From the NCBI RefSeq assembly GCF_900113685.1, contig NZ_FOQG01000025.1:1-43934 (forward strand): DNA of 43,934 nt, read 5' to 3'. The stretch comes from Nocardioides psychrotolerans. GTDB taxonomy: Bacteria > Actinomycetota > Actinomycetes > Propionibacteriales > Nocardioidaceae. Shown here piece by piece: positions 15,313-23,259 of the stretch. The notes under the pieces are model-generated. The model did no database searches. It was not told the origin of the DNA and saw only the letters and a list, made by a program, of their open reading frames with translations. Within the stretch, counting starts at the first letter, position 1; every line of letters starts with the position of its first letter. The translations under genes and the position numbers were made by a program.

Positions 15313-15705
15313 TCATCCAGGCAGGTGACCCTCGAGCTCGGCGATGAAGCCAGGGACGTCCTCGAGCGTCAGCGTGGCGCCGGGGTGCTTGAGGATTCTG
15401 GTCGGGTCGATCCCGGCGACCGGCCACCGGAAGCTCACGCAGGCGGCGTCCTCGCCGTTGGTGGTGAAGCTGACCCCGCGGTCGCCGAAAGACAGGTGCG
15501 GTGGCCCGGCGGTCTTGAGCCAACCGAAGCCGCCCGTGCGCTTCACGCCGGTCACGTTGCTCAGCGGGGTGCGCAGCGACCACGGTCCGTAGCGCACGGC
15601 GAGCTGCTCGTCGTCGAGGTCGACCCAGGTCGTGCGCGGTGTGATGCCGAAGAGCAGGGCGGGTGCCCGGTAGGCAGCGGTGAAGGCGAAGCGGTGGCGG
15701 GTCAT
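15313..15705 (-). CDS. Conserved actinobacterial protein, PH-like fold suspected
   Basis: A 130-aa protein. The pattern of alternating short hydrophobic strands (TTWVDLDDEQLAVRYGPW, LSNVTGVKRTGG, HLSFGDRGVSFTTN) and a final helix (VPGFIAELEGHL) looks like a pleckstrin-homology-like barrel. I recall similar uncharacterised proteins in many actinobacteria; no function is known to me. ATG 15705 was chosen because TACGCT lies 7 bases upstream as a leaderless -10 box, and because the in-frame upstream extension is low-complexity. No signal peptide or TM segment is present. Confidence 0.75.
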   Translation of the reverse strand: MTRHRFAFTAAYRAPALLFGITPRTTWVDLDDEQLAVRYGPWSLRTPLSNVTGVKRTGGFGWLKTAGPPHLSFGDRGVSFTTNGEDAACVSFRWPVAGIDPTRILKHPGATLTLEDVPGFIAELEGHLPG

Positions 15706-15953
15706 GGTGTCGAGCGTAGGCCGGGACGGGGCGCCGGAGACCCCTGCGATCCTTGAGGTTTGAGCCATCGGAGGTGGGGGAGGCTCATGAAGGACGAAGA
15801 CCACCGGCCCGCCTACTGAACCTAGGCGGAGCGGCGGTCACGGTCGTCTGCGACGAAGAGTGCGAGTGGCCCGCTGGTCACCCGACCCGTCCGATCCAAC
15901 ACGAGGATCTTAAACGATCCGCTCAGTCTTGGTCATCTGAATCCACGGTTTCT

Positions 15954-16463
15954 TCACGCCTCGGCGGCGAGGTCCTCGAGGAGCCGGTCGCGCATGGCCC
16001 ACGCGACCGCCTGGCTGTGCAGGGTCAGCCCGAGCTTGCGGCAGCCCCGTGCGGATGTAGGTCTTCACCGAGTTGATGCTCAGGTAGAGCTGGTCGGCGA
16101 TCTCCCTGTTGCTGAGCCCCTGGGCGATGCGCCCGGTTACGTCGGCCTCGCGCACCGAGAGCCCGGTGTCCTGCCCAGCCACGCCGTCGTCGGCGAGGTG
16201 TACGCCGCCCGTCCCTGGTGCACCGCCAGGACCACCGCGACGAAGTTTCTCCACGGAGGAGCTCATCGACACGCAGACGACCGTGCCGCGGGCGCTCGCG
16301 CGCGTCCCGAGGCCGACCACGTCATAGATCACGACATCGCTTCCGGACCGGACGGTCGGGCTGACGATGACCTGGTCGTCCTGTCAGGAGAGCATCGCGG
16401 TGACGCCACCACGGATGAGCTCCTGGGTGCTGATCACGGCGACACCCTCGGGGGGCGAAACCA
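15954..16463 (-). pseudogene. Decayed LuxR-family response regulator
   Basis: Reading leftward from ATG 16463, a receiver start (VAVISTQELIRGGVTAML) is cut by an in-frame TGA at about 16385. It then resumes with DVVIYDVVGLG, loses most of the receiver, and continues into a clear LuxR helix-turn-helix, READVTGRIAQGLSNREIA and LSINSVKTYIRT. A frameshift at about 16045 follows; in the shifted frame the protein ends normally as KLGLTLHSQAVAWAMRDRL and stops at 15954. A nonsense codon, an internal deletion and a frameshift in one gene indicate a pseudogene rather than sequencing error. Bases 15706-15953 hold no other gene that I can see. Confidence 0.8.
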
Positions 16464-16606
16464 TGCTCACCACTATGAAGAGAGGCGCCCGGGCCGATCA
16501 ACACCCGTCACCGGTCCGGTGGCCAGGACCAGGGCGAGCCAGGGGAAGCGGCGTGATGCCCTGGCATCGCCGCCGAGGCTGCAGGAGGAACCACCCGACG
16601 GTGGGC

Positions 16607-17203
16607 TCAGGCTGCGAAGGCCTTCACCCGTCCGGAGAACGTCCGGGGAGCGGGCAGCCAGTCGTCCTGCGTCGCGACGCCGCTGGCGGCGACGAGGTGG
16701 AACGAGACGCCGAACGACCTGACGTTCCTGTTGATGCAGAGCGGGTTGAACGCGAGGCGGGCCCGGGTCTCGTCGATCGCGGCGCTCAGGCGGCCACAGG
16801 TCAGCGGCAGCTCGGCGCCGGTCGTGGTCCAGCTCTTCATCCGGTAGCCGCGGAACTCCGAGCTCACGGCTCCGAAGTAGGCGATCTCGGGCGTGGGGTC
16901 GAGGTCGGTGTTGAGGTGGAAGACCACCTGGCTCCCGGCGACGAGACCGTCGGGGACAGCGACGGAGACGGTCGCGCGGCGGCCCTGCTCCGGCGCGGAC
17001 CGCACGATCATCCGGGTCGCGTCGACGACCTGGGTGTCGCGGTCGCCGCGGTCGTTGACGAGACGCTTGGTCGGGAGGGCGGCTCGTGCGTCAGGTTGGT
17101 CGTGGGGCTGGTCCGCACCGGACGCGGTGGCGGGCGCGAGGGCGAGGGCCGCGGCAGCGAGCACGGTGGCGAGGGCAGTAGTCAGAGCGGTGCGGTAGGT
17201 CAT
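16607..17203 (-). CDS. Secreted protein of unknown function
   Basis: A 198-aa protein with a classic Sec signal peptide: basic start MTYR, a hydrophobic core to about residue 24 and a likely AxA-type cleavage near ATASGA. The mature part is beta-rich and has two cysteines, in LTCGRL and NPLCINRN, which could form a disulfide. The repeated pattern resembles small extracellular beta-sandwich proteins, but no enzyme motif is visible. GAAGGA lies upstream of the ATG at 17203. It stands alone; its right neighbour is a probable gene remnant (17263-17360). Confidence 0.75.
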   Translation of the reverse strand: MTYRTALTTALATVLAAAALALAPATASGADQPHDQPDARAALPTKRLVNDRGDRDTQVVDATRMIVRSAPEQGRRATVSVAVPDGLVAGSQVVFHLNTDLDPTPEIAYFGAVSSEFRGYRMKSWTTTGAELPLTCGRLSAAIDETRARLAFNPLCINRNVRSFGVSFHLVAASGVATQDDWLPAPRTFSGRVKAFAA

Positions 17204-17467
17204 AGGAGTCCTTCCGAGACCATCTCACCCTAGGCCTGTCGCGCCGCTGCCGCGGCCGGGGCTCAGCCCAGCTCGGGCCAGACCCGCTCGTAGGCCTCGT
17301 AGGCCTCGTTGACCTGGGCGGCCGCGATGCCCTCGACTTCTGCATCTCGGTGACGGCGCGCCCACGACGGGGCAGGAGGGCCCCAGTCGCCGGGGTGTCG
17401 GGACGGCCCTTCCGGGGCTACCTTGGGAAGGAAGCGGCTCGGCACTTCCTGACCGGTAGGAGTACCG

Positions 17468-17854
17468 ATGTTGAATGACAGCCTGGTCATCGCGAACGTC
17501 CCAGCGTCTGACCTCGAGCGGGCACGAAGCTTCTACGCCGACGTGCTCGGCCTCACTCCCGCCACGGAGAATCCGGGTGGCCTGATGTACACCACGAACG
17601 GCGGAACGACCTTCTGCCTTTACCAGACCGACTACGCCGGCCAAGCGAGTCACACCATCGCGCAGTGGCACGTGACGGACGTCCCTGATGAGGTCCGCTC
17701 CCTGCGGGACAAGGGCCTGGAGTTCGAGCAGTACGACATCCCGGGTGCCACCTGGGACGGCGACGTCGCCACGATCGAGGGGATGGGCAACGCGGCCTGG
17801 TTCAAGGACAGCGAGGGCAACATCATGTGCATCGACGACGCCAAAACCGGCTGA
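17468..17854 (+). CDS. VOC-family (glyoxalase/bleomycin-resistance-like) protein
   Basis: A 128-aa protein with the paired beta-alpha-beta-beta-beta modules of the vicinal oxygen chelate fold: VIANVPASDLERARSFYADVLGLTP at the start, and AAWFKDSEGNIMCIDD at the end where the last metal or substrate residue usually sits. The substrate is unknown; the family includes dioxygenases, isomerases and binding proteins. TAGGAG lies upstream of ATG 17468. It is a monocistronic gene ahead of the cold-shock gene. Confidence 0.88.
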   Translation: MLNDSLVIANVPASDLERARSFYADVLGLTPATENPGGLMYTTNGGTTFCLYQTDYAGQASHTIAQWHVTDVPDEVRSLRDKGLEFEQYDIPGATWDGDVATIEGMGNAAWFKDSEGNIMCIDDAKTG

Positions 17855-17899
17855 GTGAGGATCGGGTGGGCGCCGAAGACATGAACTCACCACCGATGC

Positions 17900-18071
17900 C
17901 GTATCGTTCCTTTCGTTGAAGGGATGGCCCTGCAAGCCGTCCTGGCCGCACACGATGCGCGGCTTGTATCTCGTACTCCTGGTTTTCGGTTCGCTGGACA
18001 TCAGCACAGAATGGATGTCTTCAGCAGCACGGGGGCACAACGCCCCCGGCACACGAACAAGGGAAAAGATC
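17900..18071 (+). promoter_or_regulatory. Long 5' leader of the cold-shock gene
   Basis: About 170 bases without a convincing ORF precede the cold-shock ATG. Long structured leaders that control mRNA stability and translation at low temperature are typical of csp genes. A possible -10 (GTATCGT, near 17899-17905) suggests the transcript starts close to 17910. The exact start is inferred. Confidence 0.4.
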
Positions 18072-18275
18072 ATGGCTCAGGGCACCGTCAAGTGGTTCAA
18101 CGCCGAAAAGGGTTTCGGCTTCATCGCGCAGGCTGACGGCGGCGAGGACGTTTTCGTCCACTTCTCCGCTATCCAGACCAGCGGCTACAAGTCGCTCGAC
18201 GAGAACCAGAAGGTCGAGTTCGACCTCGCCCAGGGCCCCAAGGGTCCCCAGGCCGAGAACGTCCGCGTCTCCTGA
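18072..18275 (+). CDS. cspA: Cold-shock protein (CspA family)
   Basis: A 67-aa OB-fold RNA chaperone of typical family length. It contains RNP1 (KGFGFI) and RNP2 (DVFVHFSAI), the aromatic patch that binds single-stranded nucleic acid. It melts RNA secondary structure in the cytoplasm, usually in cold or general stress. The ATG at 18072 is preceded by GGGAAAAG. It has its own long leader and terminator, so it is monocistronic. Actinobacteria carry several paralogues; the exact one cannot be named. Confidence 0.95.
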   Translation: MAQGTVKWFNAEKGFGFIAQADGGEDVFVHFSAIQTSGYKSLDENQKVEFDLAQGPKGPQAENVRVS

Positions 18276-18286
18276 TCTCATTCGTT

Positions 18287-18316
18287 GGGCCTCGACCGCT
18301 TCTGCGGTCGGGGCCC
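18287..18316 (+). terminator. Terminator of the cold-shock gene
   Basis: A 13-bp stem (18287-18299 with 18304-18316, one mismatch) with a TTCT loop, followed by a T-rich stretch. It starts 12 bases past the stop codon. Confidence 0.85.
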
Positions 18317-18348
18317 TTCGTGCTTTGTTGGCACCGGTCGGGCGGCGC

Positions 18349-18789
18349 TCAGTCCTCGATCTGCGCCGCACCCCGCTGCTGCAACGCCTCCAGGCCGGCC
18401 CTCATGGCCAGCACCTTCTCGCTCGAGTGGGCGACCCAGTCGACGAGCTCGCCCACGACGCGCAGCGGCTCGCGGCTGCGGAAGGAATGCGTCGGGTTGC
18501 CCGGGAACTTCTTGTCCGTGACGTTGGGGTCGTTCTCGAAGTCGCCCGTCGGCTCGACGACATAGATCCGCCCCCGGCCCCGCCCCTCACCCGCAGCGAG
18601 CTCAGCGCCCCAGGTCGCGGCGTCAAGTGTTGCGGTGAAGTAGACGTGGTTCATCACCCGGCCCTCCTCGAAGTTCGACGACCGGCCAGGGGTCACCATC
18701 TCGCCAGCAGCGAGCTGCGCCTTCGTGCCGTGGAGGTAGACCCCGGCTTCGTAGACCTCGAAGGGCACCGGCTCATTCGACGCGCTCAT
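18349..18789 (-). CDS. arr: Rifamycin ADP-ribosyltransferase
   Basis: A 146-aa enzyme that transfers ADP-ribose from NAD+ to rifamycins, blocking their binding to RNA polymerase. It matches the M. smegmatis Arr protein along its length: YLHGTKAQL, PGRSSNFEEGRVMNHVYFT, LDAATWGAELAAGEGRGR, IYVVEPTG, DPNVTDKKFPGNPT and REPLRVVGELVDWV. TACTCT lies 6 bases before the ATG, so the mRNA is probably leaderless. It sits in chromosomal context between a csp gene and tRNA genes with no mobile element beside it, consistent with intrinsic Arr common in environmental actinobacteria. Confidence 0.95.
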   Translation of the reverse strand: MSASNEPVPFEVYEAGVYLHGTKAQLAAGEMVTPGRSSNFEEGRVMNHVYFTATLDAATWGAELAAGEGRGRGRIYVVEPTGDFENDPNVTDKKFPGNPTHSFRSREPLRVVGELVDWVAHSSEKVLAMRAGLEALQQRGAAQIED

Positions 18790-18893
18790 GAACTGAGAGT
18801 AGTTGTCGCCGACGGCCCGTCCGCGGAAGGCGCTCTCGGCCGTTGGTGCTCCTGCTCGGAAGCGGATGTCCTTCGGACATGGAGAAAGAGAAA

Positions 18894-18912
18894 GAGGCCC
18901 TGAGAGGGCCTC
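18894..18912 (-). terminator. Terminator of the tRNA cluster
   Basis: A perfect 7-bp stem (18894-18900 with 18906-18912), 20 bases beyond the 3' end of tRNA-Val(GAC), followed on the minus strand by a T/C-rich tract. Confidence 0.75.
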
Positions 18913-18931
18913 TGACCTGGAGTTACCTGAG

Positions 18932-19003
18932 TGGGCGATACTGGGTTTGAACCAGTGACCTCTTCCGTGTCAGGGAAGCGCGCTACCACTGCGCCAATCG
19001 CCC
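18932..19003 (-). tRNA. tRNA-Val(GAC)
   Basis: A full cloverleaf of 72 nt: perfect 7-bp acceptor stem, GAC anticodon in a CTTCC/GGAAG stem, GGTTCAAAC T-loop. CCA is not encoded. It is last of three tRNA genes in one leftward transcript. It differs from tRNA-Val(CAC) at 20803 mainly in the anticodon arm and one T-loop base. Confidence 0.95.
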
Positions 19004-19021
19004 GCGATGAAGTTTTGATGG

Positions 19022-19095
19022 TGGAGGTGGGTACGGGATTTGAACCCGTGTACACGGATTTGCAGTCCGTTGCCTCGCCTCTCGGCCAACCCACC
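19022..19095 (-). tRNA. tRNA-Cys(GCA)
   Basis: Cloverleaf with acceptor GGTGGG paired to CCCACC, anticodon GCA in the loop ACTGCAAAT and T-loop GGTTCAAAT. A CCA end is encoded (19022-19024). It is the middle gene of the Gly-Cys-Val cluster. Confidence 0.93.
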
Positions 19096-19127
19096 GTGAC
19101 GGCCAGGCCTCCAACAGCACCTCTCCG

Positions 19128-19200
19128 AGCGGACAACGAGACTCGAACTCGCGACCTCAACCTTGGCAAGGTTGCGCTCTACCAACTGAGCTATGTCCGC
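19128..19200 (-). tRNA. tRNA-Gly(GCC)
   Basis: Cloverleaf of 73 nt: acceptor GCGGACA pairs with TGTCCGC, anticodon GCC in AACCTT-GCC-AAGGTT, T-arm GAGTTCGAGTCTC. It is first in the leftward Gly-Cys-Val cluster. Confidence 0.95.
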
Positions 19201-19365
19201 CTGTCTCTCCGCGCGGGCCTGAGCTCGCTCGGAAGAACGTGAGAAACGTACCCGATCCCTCTCCGCTGTCCAAAATCGGGTCCACCCGAGCGACGCGATC
19301 CGTTCATCTCCGCGCGTCCTGACCGGGTGCCGACGTCCTGGGGCGGGTGTTCCTAGAGTGTCGCC

Positions 19366-20187
19366 ATGCGCGCATGGATCGACGGAGAGCTCTTGACCGA
19401 CCCGACCGGCCCCGCGGTCGCGGTGACCGACCACGGCTTCACGGTGGGCGACGGCGTCTTCGAGGCCATCAAGGTCGTCGACGGTCTCCCCTTCGCGCTC
19501 GACCTGCACCTCGAGCGGCTGGCCCGCTCCGCGGTCGGGCTGGGGCTGCCGCCCCTCGACGGCGAGGCCGTACGACGAGGGGTGCGGGAGGTCGTGGAGG
19601 GCCAGGAGCTGCCACTCGGACGGGTGCGGATCACCGTGACCGGAGGGCCCGCGCCCCTCGGGTCGGGCCGCGGTGACCATGCACCGACGCTCGTCGTGGT
19701 CGCAGCTGCGATGACCGCGGCCCCCGACACGACCGCCGTGGCGACCGTGTCCTGGCCCCGCAACGAGCGGGGGGCGACCGCCGGGCTCAAGACCACGTCG
19801 TACGCGGAGAACGTCATCGCCCTCGCCGAGGCGCAGCGGCGTGGCGCCAGCGAGGCGGTGTTCGGGAACGTGGCCGGTCACCTGTGCGAGGGGACCGGCT
19901 CCAACGTGTTCTACGTGGTCGACGGCGAGCTGCGCACGCCGACGCTGGCCAGCGGCTGCCTGGCGGGCGTGACGCGCGGGCTGCTGCTGGAGTGGTACGG
20001 CGGGCGCGAGGTTGACGAGCCGCTCGAGGTGGTCGAGCGGGCCAGCGAGGTCTTCCTGGTGTCGACGACGCGCGACGTGCAAGGCGTGCATGCGTGGGAC
20101 GGACGGGCGCTCGAGGCTCCGGGGCCGGTCACGCGGGCGGCCGCCGCGGCGTGGGCCGCGCGCGAGCCGGAGCTATTCGGCTTCTGA
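19366..20187 (+). CDS. Class IV aminotransferase, aminodeoxychorismate lyase-like
   Basis: A 273-aa PLP enzyme of fold type IV. Family motifs are DHGFTVGDGVFEAIKV with DLHLERL near the N-terminus, the PLP lysine in AGLKTTSYAENV, and EGTGSNVFYVVDGEL with the phosphate-binding loop. Its length is closer to aminodeoxychorismate lyase (PabC, p-aminobenzoate synthesis) than to branched-chain aminotransferases, but the two cannot be separated firmly by eye. TAGAGT lies 6 bases before the ATG (leaderless). It overlaps the convergent ssgA-family gene by 15 bases at the 3' end. Confidence 0.85.
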   Translation: MRAWIDGELLTDPTGPAVAVTDHGFTVGDGVFEAIKVVDGLPFALDLHLERLARSAVGLGLPPLDGEAVRRGVREVVEGQELPLGRVRITVTGGPAPLGSGRGDHAPTLVVVAAAMTAAPDTTAVATVSWPRNERGATAGLKTTSYAENVIALAEAQRRGASEAVFGNVAGHLCEGTGSNVFYVVDGELRTPTLASGCLAGVTRGLLLEWYGGREVDEPLEVVERASEVFLVSTTRDVQGVHAWDGRALEAPGPVTRAAAAAWAAREPELFGF

Positions 20188-20610
20188 CCAGCCGAGCAGG
20201 GCGCCCACGAGGCGCTCGAGGTCGAGCTGCTTGCCTTCCTCGCCCGGAGGCACCACGACCCAGGTGCGGTCGAGGAACACGCGCAGTGCGACGGTGCGGG
20301 CCTGCGTGCGCAGGCTGCCGCTGGGGGAGTGGAAGTCGAGGACCACGACCGCGTGCCCCTCGTCGTCGAGCCCGGGCCACAGCCGGATGTCGCCGTCGCC
20401 GGACGGCTCGGTGAGGCCCTTGAGGAGCAACGAGCGGGCCACGGCCCAGCTGACGTCGCCGCCGGGGATGTGGAAGGTCAGCCACACGGCGTAGGGGTCG
20501 TCGGCGCGGTAGCCGAAGGACGCCACGAAGGCGACGTGCTGCCCGCCGTCGTCGAGGCAGTGCAGCGTGATGTCCTGCGACACGGTGGGGGCGGCTGGTG
20601 GTTGCGCCAT
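20173..20610 (-). CDS. SsgA-family sporulation/cell division regulator
   Basis: A 145-aa actinobacterial protein. The block DDPYAVWLTFHIPGGDVSWAVARSLLLKGL followed by GDGDIRLWP is the family core, and VPPGEEGKQLDLERLV matches the SsgB-like end. SsgA/SsgB proteins guide FtsZ to division sites in Streptomyces; homologues persist in non-sporulating relatives with less clear roles. It is the last clearly chromosomal gene before tRNA-Val(CAC) and the integrated element. It converges with the lyase-like gene. Confidence 0.88.
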   Translation of the reverse strand: MAQPPAAPTVSQDITLHCLDDGGQHVAFVASFGYRADDPYAVWLTFHIPGGDVSWAVARSLLLKGLTEPSGDGDIRLWPGLDDEGHAVVVLDFHSPSGSLRTQARTVALRVFLDRTWVVVPPGEEGKQLDLERLVGALLGWSEAE

Positions 20611-20802
20611 GGTGTTCCTAGTCCGAGAAGGGCGGTGCGACGAGGGCGAGACACAGGTCTCAACACCCTCAGACGCAGCAGGAGCCTAATTGGTTGTCCT
20701 CGGACTGGATCTATTGTGGTGAAACACGTCCACACTGTGGTCGCAGGGGTCGCCATGTGAACCCGACGTCGGCATGCGTTAGAGTCTGCGACCGCAGTAG
20801 AG

Positions 20803-20874
20803 GGGCGATTGGCGCAGTGGTAGCGCGCTTCGTTCACACCGAAGAGGTCACTGGTTCGAACCCAGTATCGCCCA
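20803..20874 (+). tRNA. tRNA-Val(CAC), integration site of the ICE
   Basis: A full 72-nt cloverleaf with anticodon CAC (stem CTTCG/CGAAG) and T-loop GGTTCGAAC. Its 3' half is the probable left attachment site: all DNA to the right carries conjugation genes. The tRNA is intact, as expected when an element restores the gene on integration. Confidence 0.95.
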
Positions 20875-20876
20875 CC
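20829..20876 (+). mobile_element. Probable attL of an ICE in tRNA-Val(CAC)
   Basis: The tRNA 3' half from the anticodon arm to the end is the usual core for tyrosine-integrase elements. No second copy occurs in the rest of the window, so attR and the core length cannot be set. The evidence is positional: chromosomal genes to the left, conjugation genes from 21 kb to the right edge. Confidence 0.55.
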
Positions 20877-20882
20877 GAGCAT

Positions 20883-20928
20883 AAAACAGCCCCTGACCTG
20901 CGGAAACGCAGGATTCAGGGGTTGTTTT
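20883..20928. terminator. Strong bidirectional terminator at the element edge
   Basis: A stem of about 20 bp (AAAACAGCCCCTGA plus CCTGCG, pairing with the reverse) with a GAAA tetraloop and a two-base bulge. T-tracts flank it on both strands. It ends tRNA-Val transcription and also insulates it from leftward transcription out of the element. Confidence 0.9.
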
Positions 20929-20938
20929 AATTGGGCCG

Positions 20939-20958
20939 CGTGTCCACTACGTGTCCAC
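20939..20958. repeat. Tandem 9-bp direct repeats beside attL
   Basis: CGTGTCCAC occurs twice (20939-20947 and 20950-20958), 11 bases apart, between the terminator and the excisionase-like gene. One helical turn of spacing suggests arm-type integrase or excisionase binding sites. Confidence 0.5.
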
Positions 20959-20968
20959 CAGTTGGCGC

Positions 20969-21202
20969 TCAGAGGCCAGCGCAGGGCAGCCGGCGGAAAG
21001 CCGCTTCGAGCTCGTCCAGACGGATCCGGATGATGCGTCGGCCGCACTGGTTGGCCGGGATCGTGCCGTCGCTGATGCGCCGCCTGATCGTCTTGGCTGA
21101 CACCGACATCACCTGCGCCGCTTCTTCGACGCTCAGGTAAACCGGCAGCGTTCGCTGCTTGAGATTGTGGCGATTCCGGTGGGTCGCGTGCTGGGTCGTC
21201 AT
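20969..21202 (-). CDS. Excisionase-like helix-turn-helix protein
   Basis: A 77-aa DNA-binding protein with a winged HTH of the MerR/excisionase type: YLSVEEAAQVMSVSAKTIRRRISDGTIPANQCGRRIIRIRLDELEAAF. Such proteins bend DNA at attachment sites and favour excision. AGGAGG precedes the ATG. It would normally sit directly upstream of a tyrosine integrase gene, but its stop codon lies only about 95 bases from the tRNA, leaving no room for one. Regulatory rather than excisive function is an alternative. Confidence 0.8.
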   Translation of the reverse strand: MTTQHATHRNRHNLKQRTLPVYLSVEEAAQVMSVSAKTIRRRISDGTIPANQCGRRIIRIRLDELEAAFRRLPCAGL

Positions 21203-21942
21203 GGTGCCTCCTGGGTAGGTGGGTCATCCCTCAGGTGCACCAACTGAACCGGGCAACGGACCAGGCGCCGCTCAGATCGACGCGGGCGGCCACGGAGGTT
21301 GCCTTCGGCTTGTGTGGAGCGGCATGGGTGAGCCTTTGCCCGTTCGCGTCATTCGGCCACTTGTGTCGCGGGATCTCCCTAGGCTCCGCTGAAGGCGAGG
21401 AGGTCATCGCGACCGTGAGGCGGCCAATGACAGTCAGGGGAGACCGTTCGAGACGGCCAACGACCGAGCGGAGCCCAGCAGAGTCGTGTACGGCGCGACT
21501 ACCGTAAGCGGGCCGCAGCGCGATCGCGGTAAGGCAGAGGGCACGTCCCGCCAGTCCAAGTCTGCGCGGACCATGCGCAGGCGCGCTGCGCGCGTCAGCG
21601 CGAAATGGCAGAGCCGGGGCTGGGAACTCAAGGCTCAGAGCCAAGGTCTGTTCCGAACGACGACGATCTTCAAACGTCCGAAGGTGGCGAGGCGCCGCCG
21701 TCCACGCCCAGACACTGCTCAAGCAGGTCGTGCAGACCAGCTGTTTCGGCCAGCCGCATCGTCGGGACCAGGCCGGCTACCGACACCAGATTCGGGTCAT
21801 CGAAAACGGGTCGGATGCTGTGAGACGCTGGGACTGCCCCCGGTTTGGCGAAAGATGTCGCGCTCGAGGGCGGGGAACCCTGCGTGTCGAGGTTCAGGTC
21901 GGAGACGAGACTTACAAGTCCGCCTGACCGAGTTCCTCGAAC
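21203..21942. other. Gene-poor interval in the left end of the ICE
   Basis: I see no convincing coding region in these 740 bases: the open frames lack codon bias, ribosome-binding sites and recognisable motifs. The composition is more mixed than in the neighbouring genes. The position next to the attachment site and upstream of the excisionase-like gene would suit control regions, an origin of transfer or the remains of deleted genes. None of these is shown by a specific motif. Confidence 0.4.
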
Positions 21943-23259
21943 TCAGATCGAGATCGACGGACCGCCGCGTCCCTGGGGTCGATGCACGATCGCTGCGTGA
22001 AGGTCGGCGCGACTCTGGGCCGCGCCGACTGGAGGCGCCTGCCGTGGTGTCGGTTGGGGCCGGAGTTTGGTGTGGACGATGGCCAGCAGGTCGGTCTGAA
22101 CCGCCGAGGTGATCGGAATGTACCGCTCACGGACGGGCTTGATGAGGCTCTCGGACTGGTCGACCACCCGGGGGAGCTTCACGCGGAGGAAGTAGAGCCG
22201 CTCGTTCGCACCGTGCTCAATGATGTCGCTGACTCGGTCGTCGACGCGGGCGAAGAGACGGTCGAGGTGACGTAGCGGCTTCGACACGGGCACAGCGGGT
22301 CTCGGGAGTTGTTGGAGGCGTCCGAGGGCGTTGGCGCCCTCGGACGCCGCAAGTCCGCCAGTGCCGAGGTGGCCGCCTAGGTCGCGGCTCTCGCGGACCA
22401 AGGCGGTGTAGGTCTCTGAGCGGGCCTGCCATTTGTCGGCGAGTTCGGGGTCAAAGTTGTGGACACGCTGTGATGCCTCGTGGGAGAGGACTCGCTGGGA
22501 GTCGAGCACGAGCCGCAGATTGTGGGCGGTTGGGAGCTTGGTCAGGTGGATCAGGAGGTTGTGTGCGGCCTGGAGTACGCCGGGCATGCCCGGCATCGCG
22601 GGTCCGTCCACGGTGGTGGGTGATGGACGCCAGCCGAGGTGATCGACGGTGTAGTCGGGGTCGTCGGACGCGGCGAAGGCGGCGCAGCCTTCGGCCGCCC
22701 GGCCGAGACGTCCTTGGTCCTTGAGCTTCTCCCAGCCGGGGATGCCCGCGTAGCGCCGGTCGAGCGCAACCAGGCCTCGGGTGATCTCGGCCGCGTCCCT
22801 GAGGACGGTCATGCATTCAGCGTCGCTGAGTCGTCCGTAGCCGAGGCCGGCGTCGAAGTCGTGTTCGCCCAACGCGGCAGCGCGCGCTGCCTGTCGCCAA
22901 GACTCGAGCATCGCGAACTCCTGCTTCGTGGTCAGTTCGACCAGCGGCGGAAACCCGGCGGTGGATGCTTCAACTGCCGCGGTGAGGCGGTCTCCGAGTT
23001 CCTCTTCGGGTCCGCGGCTGCGCCCGCTGGCTCCTTCGAGGTTGATCCGGGGGTTGGCTGCCCGGACGGCTTGTAGACACCAGACGAGAACCGCGTGGCG
23101 GTAGCGGCCGATCTGTTCGCCGAGGACCTTCCGTTCCTCGGCGGTAGTCGACTCGGGGACGTTGTGGATGCCTGGTCCGCCGAGCCGCTGTTGGATGCGG
23201 TGTTGTCGGAGCAGGGTTGCGAGTTCGGCGCGGAGGAGGCTGCCGTTCTTGCCGTACAT
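21943..23259 (-). CDS. ICE-borne protein of unknown function, 438 aa
   Basis: A 438-aa, mostly helical soluble protein with no TM segment. It starts MYGKNGSLLRAELATLLRQHRIQ and ends in a Pro/Gln-rich tail. I find no Walker, HTH, relaxase HxH or nuclease motif. Its ATG shares one base with the stop of the upstream 99-aa gene, so the two are coupled. An in-frame extension upstream of 23259 is Arg-rich and overlaps that gene, so it is rejected as coding. Position suggests an accessory role in DNA processing or regulation, which is only a guess. Confidence 0.75.
   Translation of the reverse strand: MYGKNGSLLRAELATLLRQHRIQQRLGGPGIHNVPESTTAEERKVLGEQIGRYRHAVLVWCLQAVRAANPRINLEGASGRSRGPEEELGDRLTAAVEASTAGFPPLVELTTKQEFAMLESWRQAARAAALGEHDFDAGLGYGRLSDAECMTVLRDAAEITRGLVALDRRYAGIPGWEKLKDQGRLGRAAEGCAAFAASDDPDYTVDHLGWRPSPTTVDGPAMPGMPGVLQAAHNLLIHLTKLPTAHNLRLVLDSQRVLSHEASQRVHNFDPELADKWQARSETYTALVRESRDLGGHLGTGGLAASEGANALGRLQQLPRPAVPVSKPLRHLDRLFARVDDRVSDIIEHGANERLYFLRVKLPRVVDQSESLIKPVRERYIPITSAVQTDLLAIVHTKLRPQPTPRQAPPVGAAQSRADLHAAIVHRPQGRGGPSISI

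Noticed and set aside
16607..17203. Secreted protein considered as an enzyme
   Set aside because: No catalytic motif found, so left as unknown function.
17263..17490. Minus-strand frame ending VEGIAAAQVNEAYEAYERVW
   Set aside because: The end looks protein-like but the first part is low-complexity and overlaps the VOC start. Probably a remnant of a lost gene; not called.
20478..21227. Frame across tRNA-Val and the element edge with a WWTRSGHAA stretch
   Set aside because: It runs antisense through a tRNA and a terminator, so it is not coding.
21231..21722. Long minus-strand open frame in the gap after the Xis-like gene
   Set aside because: No ribosome-binding site, no codon bias and no motif. 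Open frames of this length are expected by chance at this GC.
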